Part shown: one piece after another, positions 34,601-48,300 of the stretch
Layout of the letters: each line of letters starts with the position of its first letter
Position numbering within the stretch: the first letter of the stretch is position 1
Source of the DNA: Ulva prolifera
Taxonomy: Eukaryota > Chlorophyta > Ulvophyceae > Ulvales > Ulvaceae
Assembly: GCA_023078555.1 (NCBI GenBank)
Contig: CM041199.1
Span: 6,701,315-6,765,314 of the forward strand
Length of the DNA: 64,000 nt
Reading direction: 5' to 3'
The notes under the pieces: generated by a model
Seen by the model: only the letters and a program-made list of their open reading frames with translations
Databases searched by the model: none
Told to the model about the DNA's origin: nothing
Program-made: the position numbers and the translations under genes

Positions 34601-37600
34601 TCAAACGCCGCCTGCGTCGCAAACTCGCCGCCCCGCGGCGCAAGTAGCGCCGCCGCGGCCTCGACCTCGCGCATGAAGAGGCCGCGCAGCCGGGGCGACA
34701 GGGTGCCAGAGACGTCGATGATGAGTAACGGCGCGCGGCCGCGCACGAAGCCGACGGGCCGCGGCTCACGCGGCGGCTGGAACACCGGCACCGGCGCCGT
34801 GCGCTGCCACGGCGGCATCTCCGCCTCGAGGCCCTCCGGAGGCATAAACTCCGGCTGCAGCAGTGCGGCAGCGTCAGTTCTGGGCCGTCAGTGCTGGGCC
34901 GCCATGTATGTGTATGCATAATTACATATCCATTTGAACATTGAAAACTCCGGAATCCGGGATCGAAACGACGGATGGTTGGTTCATATTGTGAGATACA
35001 TTTCATCCATGACTCATGCACCATGAGCCTGAATCAGTGAATAGCTGTCCGTGACGCTGTAGAGCACTCCACAGATCCCCCTTAAGCATGCAGCCCGTTA
35101 GCATGCAGTCAGAGAAGATGCAGCTCCAGGTCCTCGGGAGCACACGAGTCGCACATACGAGAGCCCCTGATGGACCGCATCGGAGCAACAGATGTGCACA
35201 GCCGCACCTGAACACGTGACCACAGCACCACTCGGAGTACAGCGTACAGAGACGCGATGTCACACGGCATATCCAGTGCAGCTGCATATGCATGCAGCAC
35301 GTCTGGTCACATGGGCACCTGTGAAGTCATGTAGCTTGAAAACCTCGTTCGGCCCGGATCTTCGGGTTGAAAAACGTGCCGCATCAGTGGATACGGCAAA
35401 GGTGAACATTCATGTGGTCATGCATGCATACAATCCTGAATGCTGCAGGCAGCCGCACCAGTTGGAACTCGGGGGTAGGCTCCTGCCCGGGCACATCGTC
35501 CCACCAGTCCGGCAGGTCCTCCTCCTCCGGCGTGCCGGGCGGTGCCTGCGCGTCATCGTCGCGCACAGCCGCCCCCGAGCCCGCAGGCTCCAGCGCGTCC
35601 TCCCCGGCGCACGCAGGGCCGTCCTCTGCCGTGGTGCGGGCGCTGCCGGAGCCTTCAGCGGAGGACGGGGTGGAGGTGGTGGTGAGGTGGCTTGAGGTGC
35701 CAGTCGCGCGGCGGGAGGGGGCGGAGGGCACGCTGAGCGCTGGCGTCGGGGGTGTCGGTGCGGGCAGGTCTGGCGTATCCGGCTCCGGCAGCGGCGCTGG
35801 CTGCAGGCCCCGCTCGCGCAGCATCGCCTCCTGCAGTGTGATTTGCCACATGGCCTCTGAAATCAGAACACGGCGGACGGCACACTCAAGAGCTGATGTT
35901 GTGCCGGCTGGAACTCTCCAGCTTGCTCAGGTTAAATATGTAGCGCTGCCGGACGTCAGCCAGCTGGCAGCATGGATCTCTGTCACACAACATTCACAAT
36001 GGCGAGGCATGCAGTCGAGAATGCACAGTCGGCAGCGATTATCATGACACCAAAGCTGACCATGGGATTGGCCGACCGAGTCTACGGGATGTGCAGACGG
36101 GATGTGCAGACTGTGACGCACACGGTGCGTCGCCGCAAACATGCACATGAGCACGCAAGTTCTCATTAAACTCTGGTCATTGATTTAAGTTTTAAGTCGC
36201 GCTTAAAAGCGTCGTGTCAGTTTCAAATTAACCAACGCATGAGTGACCCACAGACAGGATTTATTGGAAATAAATAAGGTGTCAATACAGTGAAATTATC
36301 AGAATTTAAATAATTTTGTAAAGTGCCACGGCGTCCACGTGCACGGGAGTAATGTCACTCCATGCGCAGCTTCAATCCGCCCTTCGGTGTCCAACAGAGG
36401 TGGCGCACACCAGTGTTACTCGTGCCAGGTCGCGGCTGCGTTGCCGGGTCCGGGATCGCACCAGCGCTGCAGGAGCCGGGTCGCAGTCGGGCACCACCAT
36501 GTCGGGCATCGGCTCCTCCTCCGCGCCGTGGTACTGGGGCAGCTCCTCCTGGAGTGGCCGCTCGCCACCCCAGTCCTCCCCCCACTGCGGCTCTCCCGCT
36601 GTGTACTCTGGGGGCTTGCTGGGCAGGATCGGCGGCTCTGGCAGGGCCAGCTGGGGCAGGTCGGGGGGTGGCATTTCGGCACGCATGGGGAGCGCGAGCT
36701 CAGGGAGCGGGTCCTCATTCGCTGAGGACGGGACGAAGGGCACGCGCATGAGGTGGGGGGGCATGAAGACGGGCTCGGCCTGCAGCGACAAGGAGGTCAG
36801 TGCTCATGCGTGTATGGTGGGTCTTGTATGGTGGGAATTTATGGGCAGTGCGACGCGTGGAACATTGACGACGGCTGTGTGGGGACGCTGCGCTGCATTT
36901 GATTTAGTGATATGGCCGCTTGCAAAGCAGAGAGATGAGGCGCAGCGAGATCATGATCTGGCTGGGATGAAGCCCTGCGTGAACATTTGCATATGAATGA
37001 GTACGAGGACCACTGCTGTGCATGCAGCTGTCCTTGCATGGCTACCTTGACGGGCGGGACACAAGTCTAGGCTCTTGCTGTTGGGACTGATCAAGTACTC
37101 CGCTTGATGACGCATTGCAGGCTTCTGAGTCTATTCTCTTGCAAGTTAGCTGGGCTGGCACTGGGCTGGCAGCAAGAAAGCCAGGGACAATGGATTCTAT
37201 TTGCCACATGACAGGTGGCAGAGTCGAGTGCATGCACACAGCCAGCTTGAATGTAACTGTCCGATGATCTTGGCTGCAGCAGTGACCAGCCAGTCCAACA
37301 CCACAGGAAATGTATGTCAACAGAGATGCGGCGCAGAGGTGCAGTGCGTAGGGAGTGTCTGTTGTGCAGATCTGTTTTCCAAACAAGCATCCAATGCTTG
37401 GATGCTGCTCAGGTAGGTGAGGACCACTCAAGTGCACACCTCTTGTGCAGGTTGTGGGAACGCTGGCAGCACCAGGGCAGGAACTGGAGCAATACTGTCA
37501 ACATGCTGAAGCGCAGGTGCAAAGTCCTCCCACATCAGCTCATCGGGCTGCTGCGGCAGTGCAAGCTCTGGCAAAGGGATTTCAGGAGGTGCAGCAGCAA

Positions 37601-37748
37601 GCCGAGCCAGCCTGGTCCGCAGCTCTGTTGCATCAGTCAGCAACCGCCAATAGCTTCCTTCGTACACTCCATGCACGTTGCGACAGATCCGTGCCTGCTG
37701 CGTCCCATCAAGAAAGCCTCCGGCACAGTGCAGTGCCTGAGTCGCCTT
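28628..37748 (-). CDS. vWA-domain protein with long coiled coil (VWA3-like), 5' end unresolved
   Basis: Eleven minus-strand exons in transcript order: 37440-37748, 36462-36779, 35459-35830, 34501-34854, 32772-34048, 32376-32539, 31779-32125, 31074-31448, 30379-30757, 29783-29893, 28628-28965. They total 1,447 codons with phases that agree throughout. Pro/Glu-rich linkers come first. The vWA domain is split by an intron: the first half carries LLIIDVSGT (MIDAS, DxSxT) and FDVIAFATG, the second AIYLFSDG and HTVGFFAQD. After it come about 800 residues of Ala/Glu/Arg-rich coiled coil. The order recalls VWA3A/B-type proteins, of which some are axonemal, so a cytoskeletal role is possible but unproven. 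The first exon may extend upstream to about 37931, and further exons may lie to about 38.3 kb. The last two exons are the least certain. Confidence 0.75.
29930..30021. repeat. Tandem repeat, 39-bp unit, about 2.4 copies
   Basis: Starts at 29930, 29969 and 30008 with a common CAGCCACACCGCA. It lies in the intron between the exons at 30379-30757 and 29783-29893 of the vWA gene. Confidence 0.85.
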
Positions 37749-38369
37749 CTGTGAGGTTGGATGACACCACACTATGCAGGGCTCAAGGATTGTCAGAAGC
37801 CGTGGTATTGTTAGGTCTGGTGTGTCATGTAGAGGCGGAACTCCATTTTCACGTACTGGCGGTGATGGGCTGATACGCCGCTTGGCTGGTACATGATTGG
37901 CTGTGACCCAAGCCCGTTGTGGCGCCTGCAAACTAATTTTTATCTGCTGCAAGTGTAGCCGGACACGGCAAGAGCATCAATCCAACTCAACCTGGCGAAG
38001 GCCAACGTGCCGTACGTGTCGCCGCTCATCTTGGTGCCAGCTACTTGTGGCACACCGATGAAGCTGATAGGCAGGAGGACGTGCCTGATGCGGCACCACC
38101 GACTCAAGTTGTGCGTTGCGATTAGCCTCGTCAATCCGAGCATCATATTGCAGGATGTAATGACGTTGAGCGGCTTGTTTCGGCGTGAAAGTGCGATCGT
38201 CGACGTGCGTCCGTCTCTCGGATGCTGACACTGATTCCCGGCGCATTGTCACCTGTCCCAGATGCAGGATGTCTCAGGCCAAGGGTGTTCAAGACAAGGC
38301 TGATCGCCATGGGTTGCCCGTACACCGATGCCGTCCGGAAGTGTCGCTCTCGAATCGCGCAGGTCTCCT
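37749..38369 (-). other. Possible 5' exons of the vWA gene
   Basis: Minus-strand frames at 37749-37931, 37950-38070 and 38080-38260 look coding in places (for example GTKMSGDTYGTLAFARLSW and HVDDRTFTPKQAAQRHYILQ). I could not connect them by agreed phases. They may be N-terminal exons of the vWA gene or chance open frames. Confidence 0.35.
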
Positions 38370-38474
38370 ATGGCGAGCGTGAAGAAGAAGGGAGCGGGTG
38401 CACAACCGCCCACGCAGAGGGAAAAACTGTTTACCATGCCCAAGCGTCGGATTTGTGTGCCAGCGCCCGGGTAG
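38370..38474 (+). CDS. Small candidate ORF or first exon
   Basis: 34 codons from an ATG at 38370, starting MASVKKKGAGAQPPTQRE and ending at TAG. The Lys-rich start looks like a genuine N-terminus, and a GTAGCG donor overlaps the stop, so it could instead be a first exon. No continuation with a matching phase was found. It is unrecognised, and the opposite strand is also open here. Confidence 0.25.
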   Translation: MASVKKKGAGAQPPTQREKLFTMPKRRICVPAPG

Positions 38475-38738
38475 CGATACAAATGCATGGCTGTTGTGGC
38501 AGCGGTGCGCGCAATGGGGAGTCGCGTGAGCATGGTGCAGCTGTGCACGGCCGTGAGCCATCTTCACATTTGCATATAAATTCAGGATATGTTTAAATGC
38601 AAGTTTTCTTCCAGTACGACCGTATTTCCTGCCATTTTTGAGCGCTGTGTTCGTAGGTATTTGGTCCGGGCGGCGTGTACGTATCGCGACGGGCGCCAAG
38701 AGCACTGCCTGTACAGCTAAGGTATACCGCACTCAATC

Positions 38739-39525
38739 ATGGGGGCACAACAAAGTGCTGAAGAAGCACCTTTCATGGCCTCTGCAGTGGAGCCTAAGAG
38801 GAACAGCACGCATGGCGAGGTGTGTGGTCACGCTGCGTGTCGCAGCAGCGGCACCGCAAATCTGGTGCAGCACACATTCCCACATCACAATCACTGATCA
38901 GTCCTGCAGTTACATGCTGTTTTTCCAGTTATCTGTGTCAACTTTCTTTATGTAACCGTCAAGTATTGCAACATTGACAGCTGGGCTGCAGGCCAAAGGC
39001 AGTGAAGCTGCCAAAGAGGCCTCACAAACCGCGAGGGATGTAAGCAAAGAGCCAAAAGCGAAGGATAATAATCAATCCGCTGTGGCCGAGCTTGATTCAG
39101 CTGGTGGCGGAAGCACAGCCACTGAGGCACACCCGCCACAGGCTGAAGCAGAAAGCATAGCTGATCCCGAGGGTGATGAAGAAGATGAAGACGAAGAGGG
39201 ATGCGCATTCTGTAAATTCATGAAGGGTGGTGGCTGCAAGTCGGAGTTCGTGGCATGGGAGAAGTGTGTGGCCGATTCAAGGGAGAGTGGTGATTTTGTT
39301 GGCCAATGTGCAGACATCACGGAAGCGCTGCAAGCATGTATGAACCGGCCCGACAACAAAGATTACTATCAACTATTTTTAGATGATCAAGAGGAGTATG
39401 TACGGGAACAGAGAGAGAGAGATCAGCAGGAAACAGAGGCAAGTGAAGCTGGTGATGGATCTGGACAAGGCAGTGATACAGGTCAGGATCAAAGTAGTGC
39501 AAGCGCTGTCGCCCCTAAAGATTGA
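38739..39525 (+). CDS. GCK-domain, Cys-rich small protein
   Basis: Two exons, 38739-38819 and 38992-39525, phase 0, give 204 residues. After a charged N-terminus rich in Lys, Ala and Glu and an acidic run ending at residue 96, the GCK domain carries CAFCKFMKGGGC and QCADITEALQAC, with cysteines at 98, 101, 109, 119, 133 and 143. The spacing is that of plant GCK domains, which resemble twin-CX9C folds held by disulphides. The C-terminal third is an Arg/Glu then Ser/Gln-rich tail. The exact function of the family is not established; a mitochondrial or intermembrane-space location is only an inference from the cysteine pattern. The start was chosen because this ATG exon joins the domain exon in phase through a GTGTGT donor and a CTGCAG acceptor. 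Confidence 0.85.
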
Positions 39526-40634
39526 AGCAGCACTGCTGATACGTAAAGCAGGTTTTTCAACATGTTGATTCAGATCTGGCATGGGCTGCTTAAACGGCAT
39601 CATCACAACGTATCAAGCCAAGGTTACTTCTCATCTGGGCAACCGCAGGAACCTGCTTAACAATTCCTGACCATGGAAAAGATTGCCGCAGCCAAGGTTG
39701 TGCGAATCGTATTGTTGACTGGCATGAAGGTGTTCGGTCAGTGATTGTATGTAGCAGTTAAGCCCGGTGCAGAAACCCCACAAGTTCATCCAAAGACACT
39801 CAACTGCATTAAAACAGGACTGCGTCTGACAGAGCGATCCCATTTACCATGTGACACTTATGCTTCATGCATATGCATATAGAACCATGCAGCGTGTCGC
39901 AAGACCGTACTCCATTGACAAAAAGAACTGCATCATATTGTCTCAGGTCTGACTGCTTCCGTTTCAGTCACATGATGTTTCGGTTAGCCGACTGAAACAT
40001 GTACAGTAAAAAAACCGTCCCGAAACTGTCTGCAGTAATCTTGCTCCACCAGCTCCAGTTTGCCATAGACGACAGTGATATATCCTACATGAATTTGACA
40101 GCCCAAACATGAACTTCTTGCCATGGTGAAGGGCAAACAAGAATGTCGGTGTCGTCAATGTTCCGTGACTTCATACAGTATTGTCCGCTGACAGCCACGA
40201 GGTATGCATGCCCATGCTCAAATGAGTCCCTGAACAACAGCCCCAACCCATCCTAAAAGCAGCAATCAGATTTCCATCAATACCAAGTCACGCAATAATC
40301 ATGCAGAAAACACATGCATAGCAGCCGTCATCACACCAGCCACCATTCACAAGCAGCAACTTCAGACACTTTCAGCCAAGGGTGCACTTTCATAGTGGAT
40401 GGCACTACTCCAGTCGGGCCAGGCATTGAAAGCTGCATTAGCACAACATGGCAATGCCACTGCTCGCTTCAGATCATGCGCTGACACCGAACAGATCTCT
40501 CTATGAAACCGGGACAAGGAGGTTTAAGTAGTTGCTGCGACTGCTGTGAGCTGAGGAGAGCACACCAATGTTGGTGCACTCCTTCCTGTAGTTCCGTGCC
40601 ACAACTGCTAAGGAAGGTGGCCAGGCGGACTGAC
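39526..40634. other. Convergent 3' region without a gene
   Basis: 1.1 kb between the stop of the GCK gene (+) and the stop of the RAD6-like gene (-). AT-rich compared with the flanks, with only short chance frames. It should contain both 3' untranslated regions. Confidence 0.45.
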
Positions 40635-41491
40635 CTAAGCATCTGGAGCCAAGCTTGACAGCACTACTTCCTTCACTCGGCGATTGTAAGTGGCTCGATC
40701 TTCTTGATATAGTTTTGAAGCCTCCGTGTTGGCAGGTGAATTTGGATTTGGATCTGACAACAGCGACTGGATGGATGTCAGAATCGCAGATACATTGTAG
40801 ATTGGACTCCATGCTTTCTGTAGAATATCCAAACAGATGCTTCCATCATTGTAAACTGCACATCTCAAGACTTTTGTGGGTATCAGACACATCCAGCACA
40901 GACACTTTCGACACTGTGTAGCCAGCCATTGCGAGCCAAGATGCCTCTGTGCAGAAGTAAATTCAAGCGAACAAAAAATTTATAGGCAAAACTAAAGCAT
41001 AATTTTTCAATGATACATTTCAAGAGTGAAGATCAATTGTGCAGCCCAATGGAAGTAACAGTGATGCTGCTCGAATACATGATTCCGAGCCAAGTGCTGC
41101 ATCAATGATGACCTCACTTCCTAACCATCCTGAAGTCATGGCTTGGTAAGTGCAGAGATGTACCATTCGGATGGAAGAGATTCGACACAAACTTGACATT
41201 GGGTGCCTTCTGCGGATAATCTTCTGAGAATTCCAAGGTTAGTCTAAATATCCCGTCCTCCCACACCGTTCCTTCCGGACCGAAAATTATCGCATTCCAC
41301 TGCATAATGTTGTCTGGATGCGGAGATGCGTTCACACCCAAGGGTGGGTCATTCTGAAGTGCCTTGAAGTCTTTGATCAATCGCTGCAATGCCAAGAGCA
41401 GTGTGACGGAAACCACACACTGGAGGAGAGTTGCATTAAATAAAATGCAGAATGTGCCAAGATGTAATACCTTTCGAGCAACGGTTGACAT
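40635..41491 (-). CDS. UBC2: Ubiquitin-conjugating enzyme E2, RAD6/UBC2 type
   Basis: Three exons: 41471-41491, 41164-41383, 40635-40855, giving 153 residues, as in RAD6/UBE2A. It starts [17 protein letters not shown] as in plant UBC1-3. The UBC core shows [21 protein letters not shown] and HPN, the active-site Cys88 in GSICLDILQ, and [19 protein letters not shown]6 with RAD18 monoubiquitinates PCNA in DNA-damage tolerance, and with Bre1/HUB1 ligases it modifies histone H2B; the enzyme acts in nucleus and cytosol. The acidic tail of yeast Rad6 is absent, as in plants and animals. The first exon codes only seven residues, a known feature of small plant UBC first exons. Confidence 0.95.
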
Positions 41492-42356
41492 TATCGGGTC
41501 CCCGTGCCCCTATTGCGCTCAACAACGATCAACGATCCAGCAAGACGACACAATTGGGCTAAGCTGCCATTATACAAGTCCCTCGGGTGACGCTGCCGTT
41601 GGGTCTCGGCACAGATTCTCTGGAAAAAGAGGAAAATAGGCCTTCGCGAGTTCACATGCACGAGCCTGTAGCGTGTTATCAAATGTGCTGAAGACAGTGT
41701 GATGATAGGGTGCATCAGCACAACAAATTTGATGCAGACTCGGATCCGAGTTGTGTTTTCGCACCTTCGTTCAGCGTTGTCACGTGTAGACACGGATGGC
41801 GGACTGCAAGTTGTTCACTGCCCCTGACTCCAGCTGAAAGTGTGCATGCATGAATCCTTACGAATTCGTGCTTTTGTCGAGACCAGCAGCAACGATCAAG
41901 GAGAATGTTTGCATGCTGTACATCAGGTTGCCAGTGCCCTTGCCTTGGCATAACAGTGTGTGCGTTTTTGTACTCGGGAAACCATATATTTATGCCGAAA
42001 CGACGGGTAAATGTTGCACTGTTGCCATGAGCAAGATCTACCCTGCTGGCATACACGCGTCAATACAAATGTAATTCACTTTACATGAAGCATTTGCATC
42101 AGCATAACACCATGGACTGCCCACGCGATGGAATGCACAATTTCTGAGACTTACCCATCAGGAAAAAGAAAAAGACGATCACGATCATCCATGACATCTA
42201 GAAATCGCCTGACCCCCTCAAACTAAGCTACAACGATGTCAACTGTGCTACATGATGTACACGATCAACTGGTGTATTCTACACCATACACCATCCAAAA
42301 CTGGACAGCTGGCAGGGGCAAATAAAGAGCTGGCAGGGTTATGGAAATGTGCAGGC
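41492..42356. other. Spacer upstream of the RAD6-like gene
   Basis: 865 bp holding the promoter of the RAD6-like gene and the 3' end of the SNARE gene. No further gene is supported. Confidence 0.4.
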
Positions 42357-43300
42357 TTAGAACAGCTTTTTCAACAGAAGGACAAATATGAAGGCTAGCA
42401 TGCATGGCACCGCAAAGCACACAAAGTAGTAGAGCTTGCGATCCATTTTCTGCAAGACCTGGTCCACCCGCCCGATCACATTTGTTACTCTTCCTTGTGC
42501 GGTGTCCACATCGTAGTCGAGAGTCTCGACGAGATGAACCTGCCCTTCTACTTCATCTCGTACAGCTACTGCTTGGCTTTGCACTCTGGTTACACTGTTT
42601 TCAACCCGATCAAGAGTCCGGTCTTGTTGTGCGATACCATCGCGTTGAGCTTGAAGCAGCTCCTGTGTACCAGAAACACCGCCTTTTCAGTGTGGATATA
42701 GAGGTCCAGAACAAAGCACTGCTCCAGACTTACATAACAGCCGCATACAGAGTACAGTCTCCAGTGCACGCACCTGTGCACTGCGTTGCTGTGTTTCAGC
42801 TGTTTCCTCTCCGCGAGGAGGGCGCAATGCGCCTGAGGGACTTGCTGCTGCAGATGTGACCTCGTTCAGAGCATCACGCTGCCGCAGCTGCAAGGCTGCA
42901 AGGTCGTCTTGCACGCGCTTTTGCAGAGTTACATCCCCAGAACGTCTGCAAGATATACAGTGTCACCGCAAAGATGCACAATAGCATGAAAGCTCCGAGG
43001 CCCCATCAATACCTGTCAGAGGTCTGTGATTACTTCCGGACATGGTGCTTACGTCAAGGCAAAGGGAAAGCCAGGGATTGCTCACAGCTCATCGTGGGAA
43101 AGTTTTTCGATACTACCAATGACCTTATTCATCTCCAAGAGCTTTCTCCTTGCAGACAGAGCGTGCGCACTTCGCCTGGAATCGATCGTTCCAGCGACAG
43201 CCGGTTTCACAGCTCGCATCTCTCGTCGTGCAGCTGTCGCCAGATCTTCCGCTTGTATCACAAGCGCGCGATGCTTCTCTAGAAACGCGTCCGCGTCCAT
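42357..43300 (-). CDS. Tail-anchored SNARE, Qc-like
   Basis: Three exons: 43086-43300, 42774-42945, 42357-42662, giving 230 residues with consistent phases. The N-terminal 70 residues are helical (starts MDADAFLEKHRALV). A variable linker follows. The SNARE motif at about 141-201 has heptad hydrophobics, a zero-layer Gln170 in VEGQVHLVETLDYDVD, and ends QKMDRK just before one membrane span (207-226) and a KKLF tail. It should act in vesicle fusion with Qa, Qb and R partners. Layout recalls syntaxin-6/8 or plant SYP5/6/7 groups, but I cannot place it in one. The very short luminal tail is typical of tail-anchored SNAREs. Confidence 0.85.
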
Positions 43301-43676
43301 TGTTCAGCTTCCTGTGATCGTGTCTGCCTGGAACAAAGACAATAGTTTGTAATCAAGCAACAAGCATCTATCACGGTCCCTGAAGCTGCCAGCACACGCA
43401 ACGTCCTGTTATGTCCTGAGCTCTAGGCTGTATGTGCAATCGGACGACAGACTCGTGGAGACGGCTATCATGCTGCGAGCAGGACTATTCCCCCCGTGGC
43501 GCAGGGGCCCCGTGTGTGTGGCTAAAGTGCACCGAGCTCAGCTTACCCTCGAGACAGTCAGTCTCGGGGTAAGATTAGACTTCCGGGGGCTACGGAGGAC
43601 AGTGCACTGTGGTGTGGTTTGCCATAGCCACAGATCGCTTGCTACACATGACGTTGCACTGGCGCCGCGCGCTGTG

Positions 43677-43715
43677 TGTTACAAGGACAAAGCGAGCAAG
43701 GCAAGTAGCACCGCG
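43677..43715 (+). repeat. Dispersed repeat, TTACAAAGG family, degraded copy
   Basis: Starts TGTTACAAGGACAAAG and keeps TAGCACCGC, with more changes than the copies at 823 and 10635. It ends in CTCTGTGTGCG, as the first copy does (CTCTGTGTGC). Confidence 0.4.
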
Positions 43716-44292
43716 GGCAACAACCGTGCTCTGTGTGCGAAGCCAGGCTGTGTGTATGTACACATGAGTACATGATCACGTTCTAAGGCAATATGGCCAA
43801 TTCGATCAGCTAAGCATTCCACTGTATACTCTGCCCTACCCTGTGTTTGTGTACACTGAAGCCCAGATGGAATTGTGCTATTTAGGTGCGCACTCCCTTA
43901 TCTGGGCAGCACAAGTACTACACACCACCTAAGGATGCTATTGTGCACGGTGAATTACCGTGCGCAACATTCGTCGGTGATTCTTTGCTGTCCAGTGTAA
44001 ATTTTGAGCCTACGCTGACAGGATTAATCTGATATCTTATCTGCCTGTGCATGACAGCATGTTTCCTCCAACAGCAATGCGGAAGCAAAGCTATGATGGC
44101 GCATGCAACCGATTAAACACACCATATGCAAAGGGTACAGCCTCACAACTTACGCCTCCAGCCGCCATGTGTTGTGACTCTGCGGCATCTTTGCTGGGTT
44201 GGCAATTGTGCTGGGCCCTGCCGAAATACACAATTGGAGGGTCTAGCGGAGTGCTTTGCCAAAAGAATTGAACAGCCAGCATGCAACCCGAA

Positions 44293-44339
44293 CTCATACC
44301 TGAACCCACTGGGTTCACACCAGTGGGTTCAGGTATGAG
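44293..44339. repeat. Perfect 20-bp inverted repeat with 7-nt loop
   Basis: Arms 44293-44312 and 44320-44339 match fully. It lies about 200 bp downstream of the NKAP stop codon in transcript terms. It could fold in the 3' end of that RNA or be a mobile-element scar. Confidence 0.9.
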
Positions 44340-44534
44340 CATTCCTGCGCATGCCATGTGACACGATGTTACAAAAGCTCAATCTACACCAACGGAAAAG
44401 GTAATCAAGTGACATTTATCGATTGTAAGGGTATCAGATCGAGAATAGATGCATCTAATAGGTGCCACAGCCGTGGTGTGACCAACACGAGCATCGTGAA
44501 GCACTGCCTTCGCCCACAGCCGTATCAGCCAGGT

Positions 44535-46952
<2,418 letters not shown>

Positions 46953-47457
46953 ATCACATGTTAGACGACTGTGCTACTTCCTGCATCAAATACTGGACTT
47001 CTCCTAACGACATAGATGCAATATCCTGGAAGAAACGAGCTGTGCACGAATGGAAGAGGACCGCAAGTGGCGTGCGATGTTCACAATTCCGAACACGATG
47101 TTTCAGCGAACGATTGCGCAGAAGTGTGACGTCGTTCATGTGCATGTTCGGTCCACTTTCATTTTTGCGACACCATTGGCGTCCCACACGCTACGCACAA
47201 CATGGAGGAGCACACTCAGTGCAGTGGCGTGAAGGGTGCAGACAAGTATAGATCGCTCTCAACTGGTGTGACGGGCGTGAATACTGTGTGTTGCCATATT
47301 GCGATATGATAACCCCCCACATCAATCCATGTGCTCGTGCGGCACATAATTCTCTACGTTCATTGACTCTTTACCAACCCAGCGCTGGCAGCTTCGCAAG
47401 AAGCACCGCATGGATGCTCTGTACTTCAGAAATAATCTGAACTGTATGCCTGAGGCG
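46953..47457. other. Spacer upstream of NKAP
   Basis: 505 bp between the NKAP start and the 3' end of the next minus-strand gene. It must hold the NKAP promoter. No gene is seen. Confidence 0.4.
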
Positions 47458-48114
47458 TCATTTTGCATAAATACTCATGAGAAGGCGTTCCATGGTCTTC
47501 AACCTGGTATCCTCGGACTGAAGGTTTTTGAATGCTTCGAGCAAGTAACCGACCCTTTGTTGCAATCAGGACGACGCAGGCATTTATGAAAATACTATCT
47601 GCTCGTAAAGGTACTGAATCTGCTTCATTGCTTGGCTGGCGTCAAAGCCGCGCTCGTTTCGGTTTTCTCCTTTCGAGGCCTCCAAAGGAGCCTGCTCGTT
47701 CATGAGCTGTTGCAACATGTTGCCAGGGCTTCTCGATCTACTGCATCATGTGGACCTTTCACATATAATGGCATATTGGCATCTGCAATCATAATTCTCG
47801 TGCACATTTGGTCAAGTTCGCTGGTCAACTGCAAAAGGCTTGCTGGAGTTCGCACGTTCGCGAGGTCTTCTCCGCGCATCGTACCCAGTCACAAACTTGC
47901 CCTGCTCTACATATCTGTTCGTTTGCTGCCAGCCCAGATGTAACCAGTGCATGACTTTGGTAAATCTAGCTGCTGTCTGGGCCGAGAGCGTCATTTGCAT
48001 ACGAGATGGGCTAGCCATGGAGAGGGATTTCGATGCGTTTGCTACGCCCATCAAAGACAGCATGCCACGTTCCAGTTCAACAAACGGTCCGTTATGTGTA
48101 TGAAAATAATTCAT
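47458..48114 (-). CDS. Unrecognised small protein, mostly helical
   Basis: Four proposed exons: 48003-48114, 47763-47869 (or 47866), 47596-47706, 47458-47517, about 129 residues. The protein starts MNYFHTHNGPFVELERG, continues TPASLLQLTSELDQMC and ends KTMERLLMSIYAK. Most of it should form amphipathic helices, as in small subunits of large complexes, but I do not recognise a family. The two downstream junctions have good phases and acceptors. The first intron is weaker: its acceptor is GAGAAG rather than GCAG, and the frame through it is open in another phase, so the 5' half could differ. The start lies 186 bp from the divergent gene at 48301. Confidence 0.5.
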
Positions 48115-48300
48115 CGAGCTGCTGATACTCTCAAACCTCGGGTTGAACTGCTGGCGTGTACACAGCCAGTGCGTGCTGACCAGGAGCCAGTGCATACAGG
48201 CCCCAGCGACAAGAAGGCAGATCTTATGACACGCCTGTCGCTGCCAACTATTGTTGGCGCAAGTTCATGATAGTATTTTCAGGATAGCCAAGCCGCCTGG
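48115..48300. promoter_or_regulatory. Divergent promoter region
   Basis: 186 bp between the start codons of the small minus-strand gene and the large disordered-protein gene. If both starts are right, the two genes share one bidirectional promoter. Confidence 0.4.

Larger units (their letters stand above)
43301..44534. other. Spacer with foldback sequences
   Basis: No gene is supported in these 1.2 kb. It contains a 14-bp stem with one bulge and a 5-nt loop (43542-43573), a degraded TTACAAAGG repeat (43677-43715), a short stem at about 43948-43974 and a perfect hairpin at 44293-44339. Confidence 0.5.
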
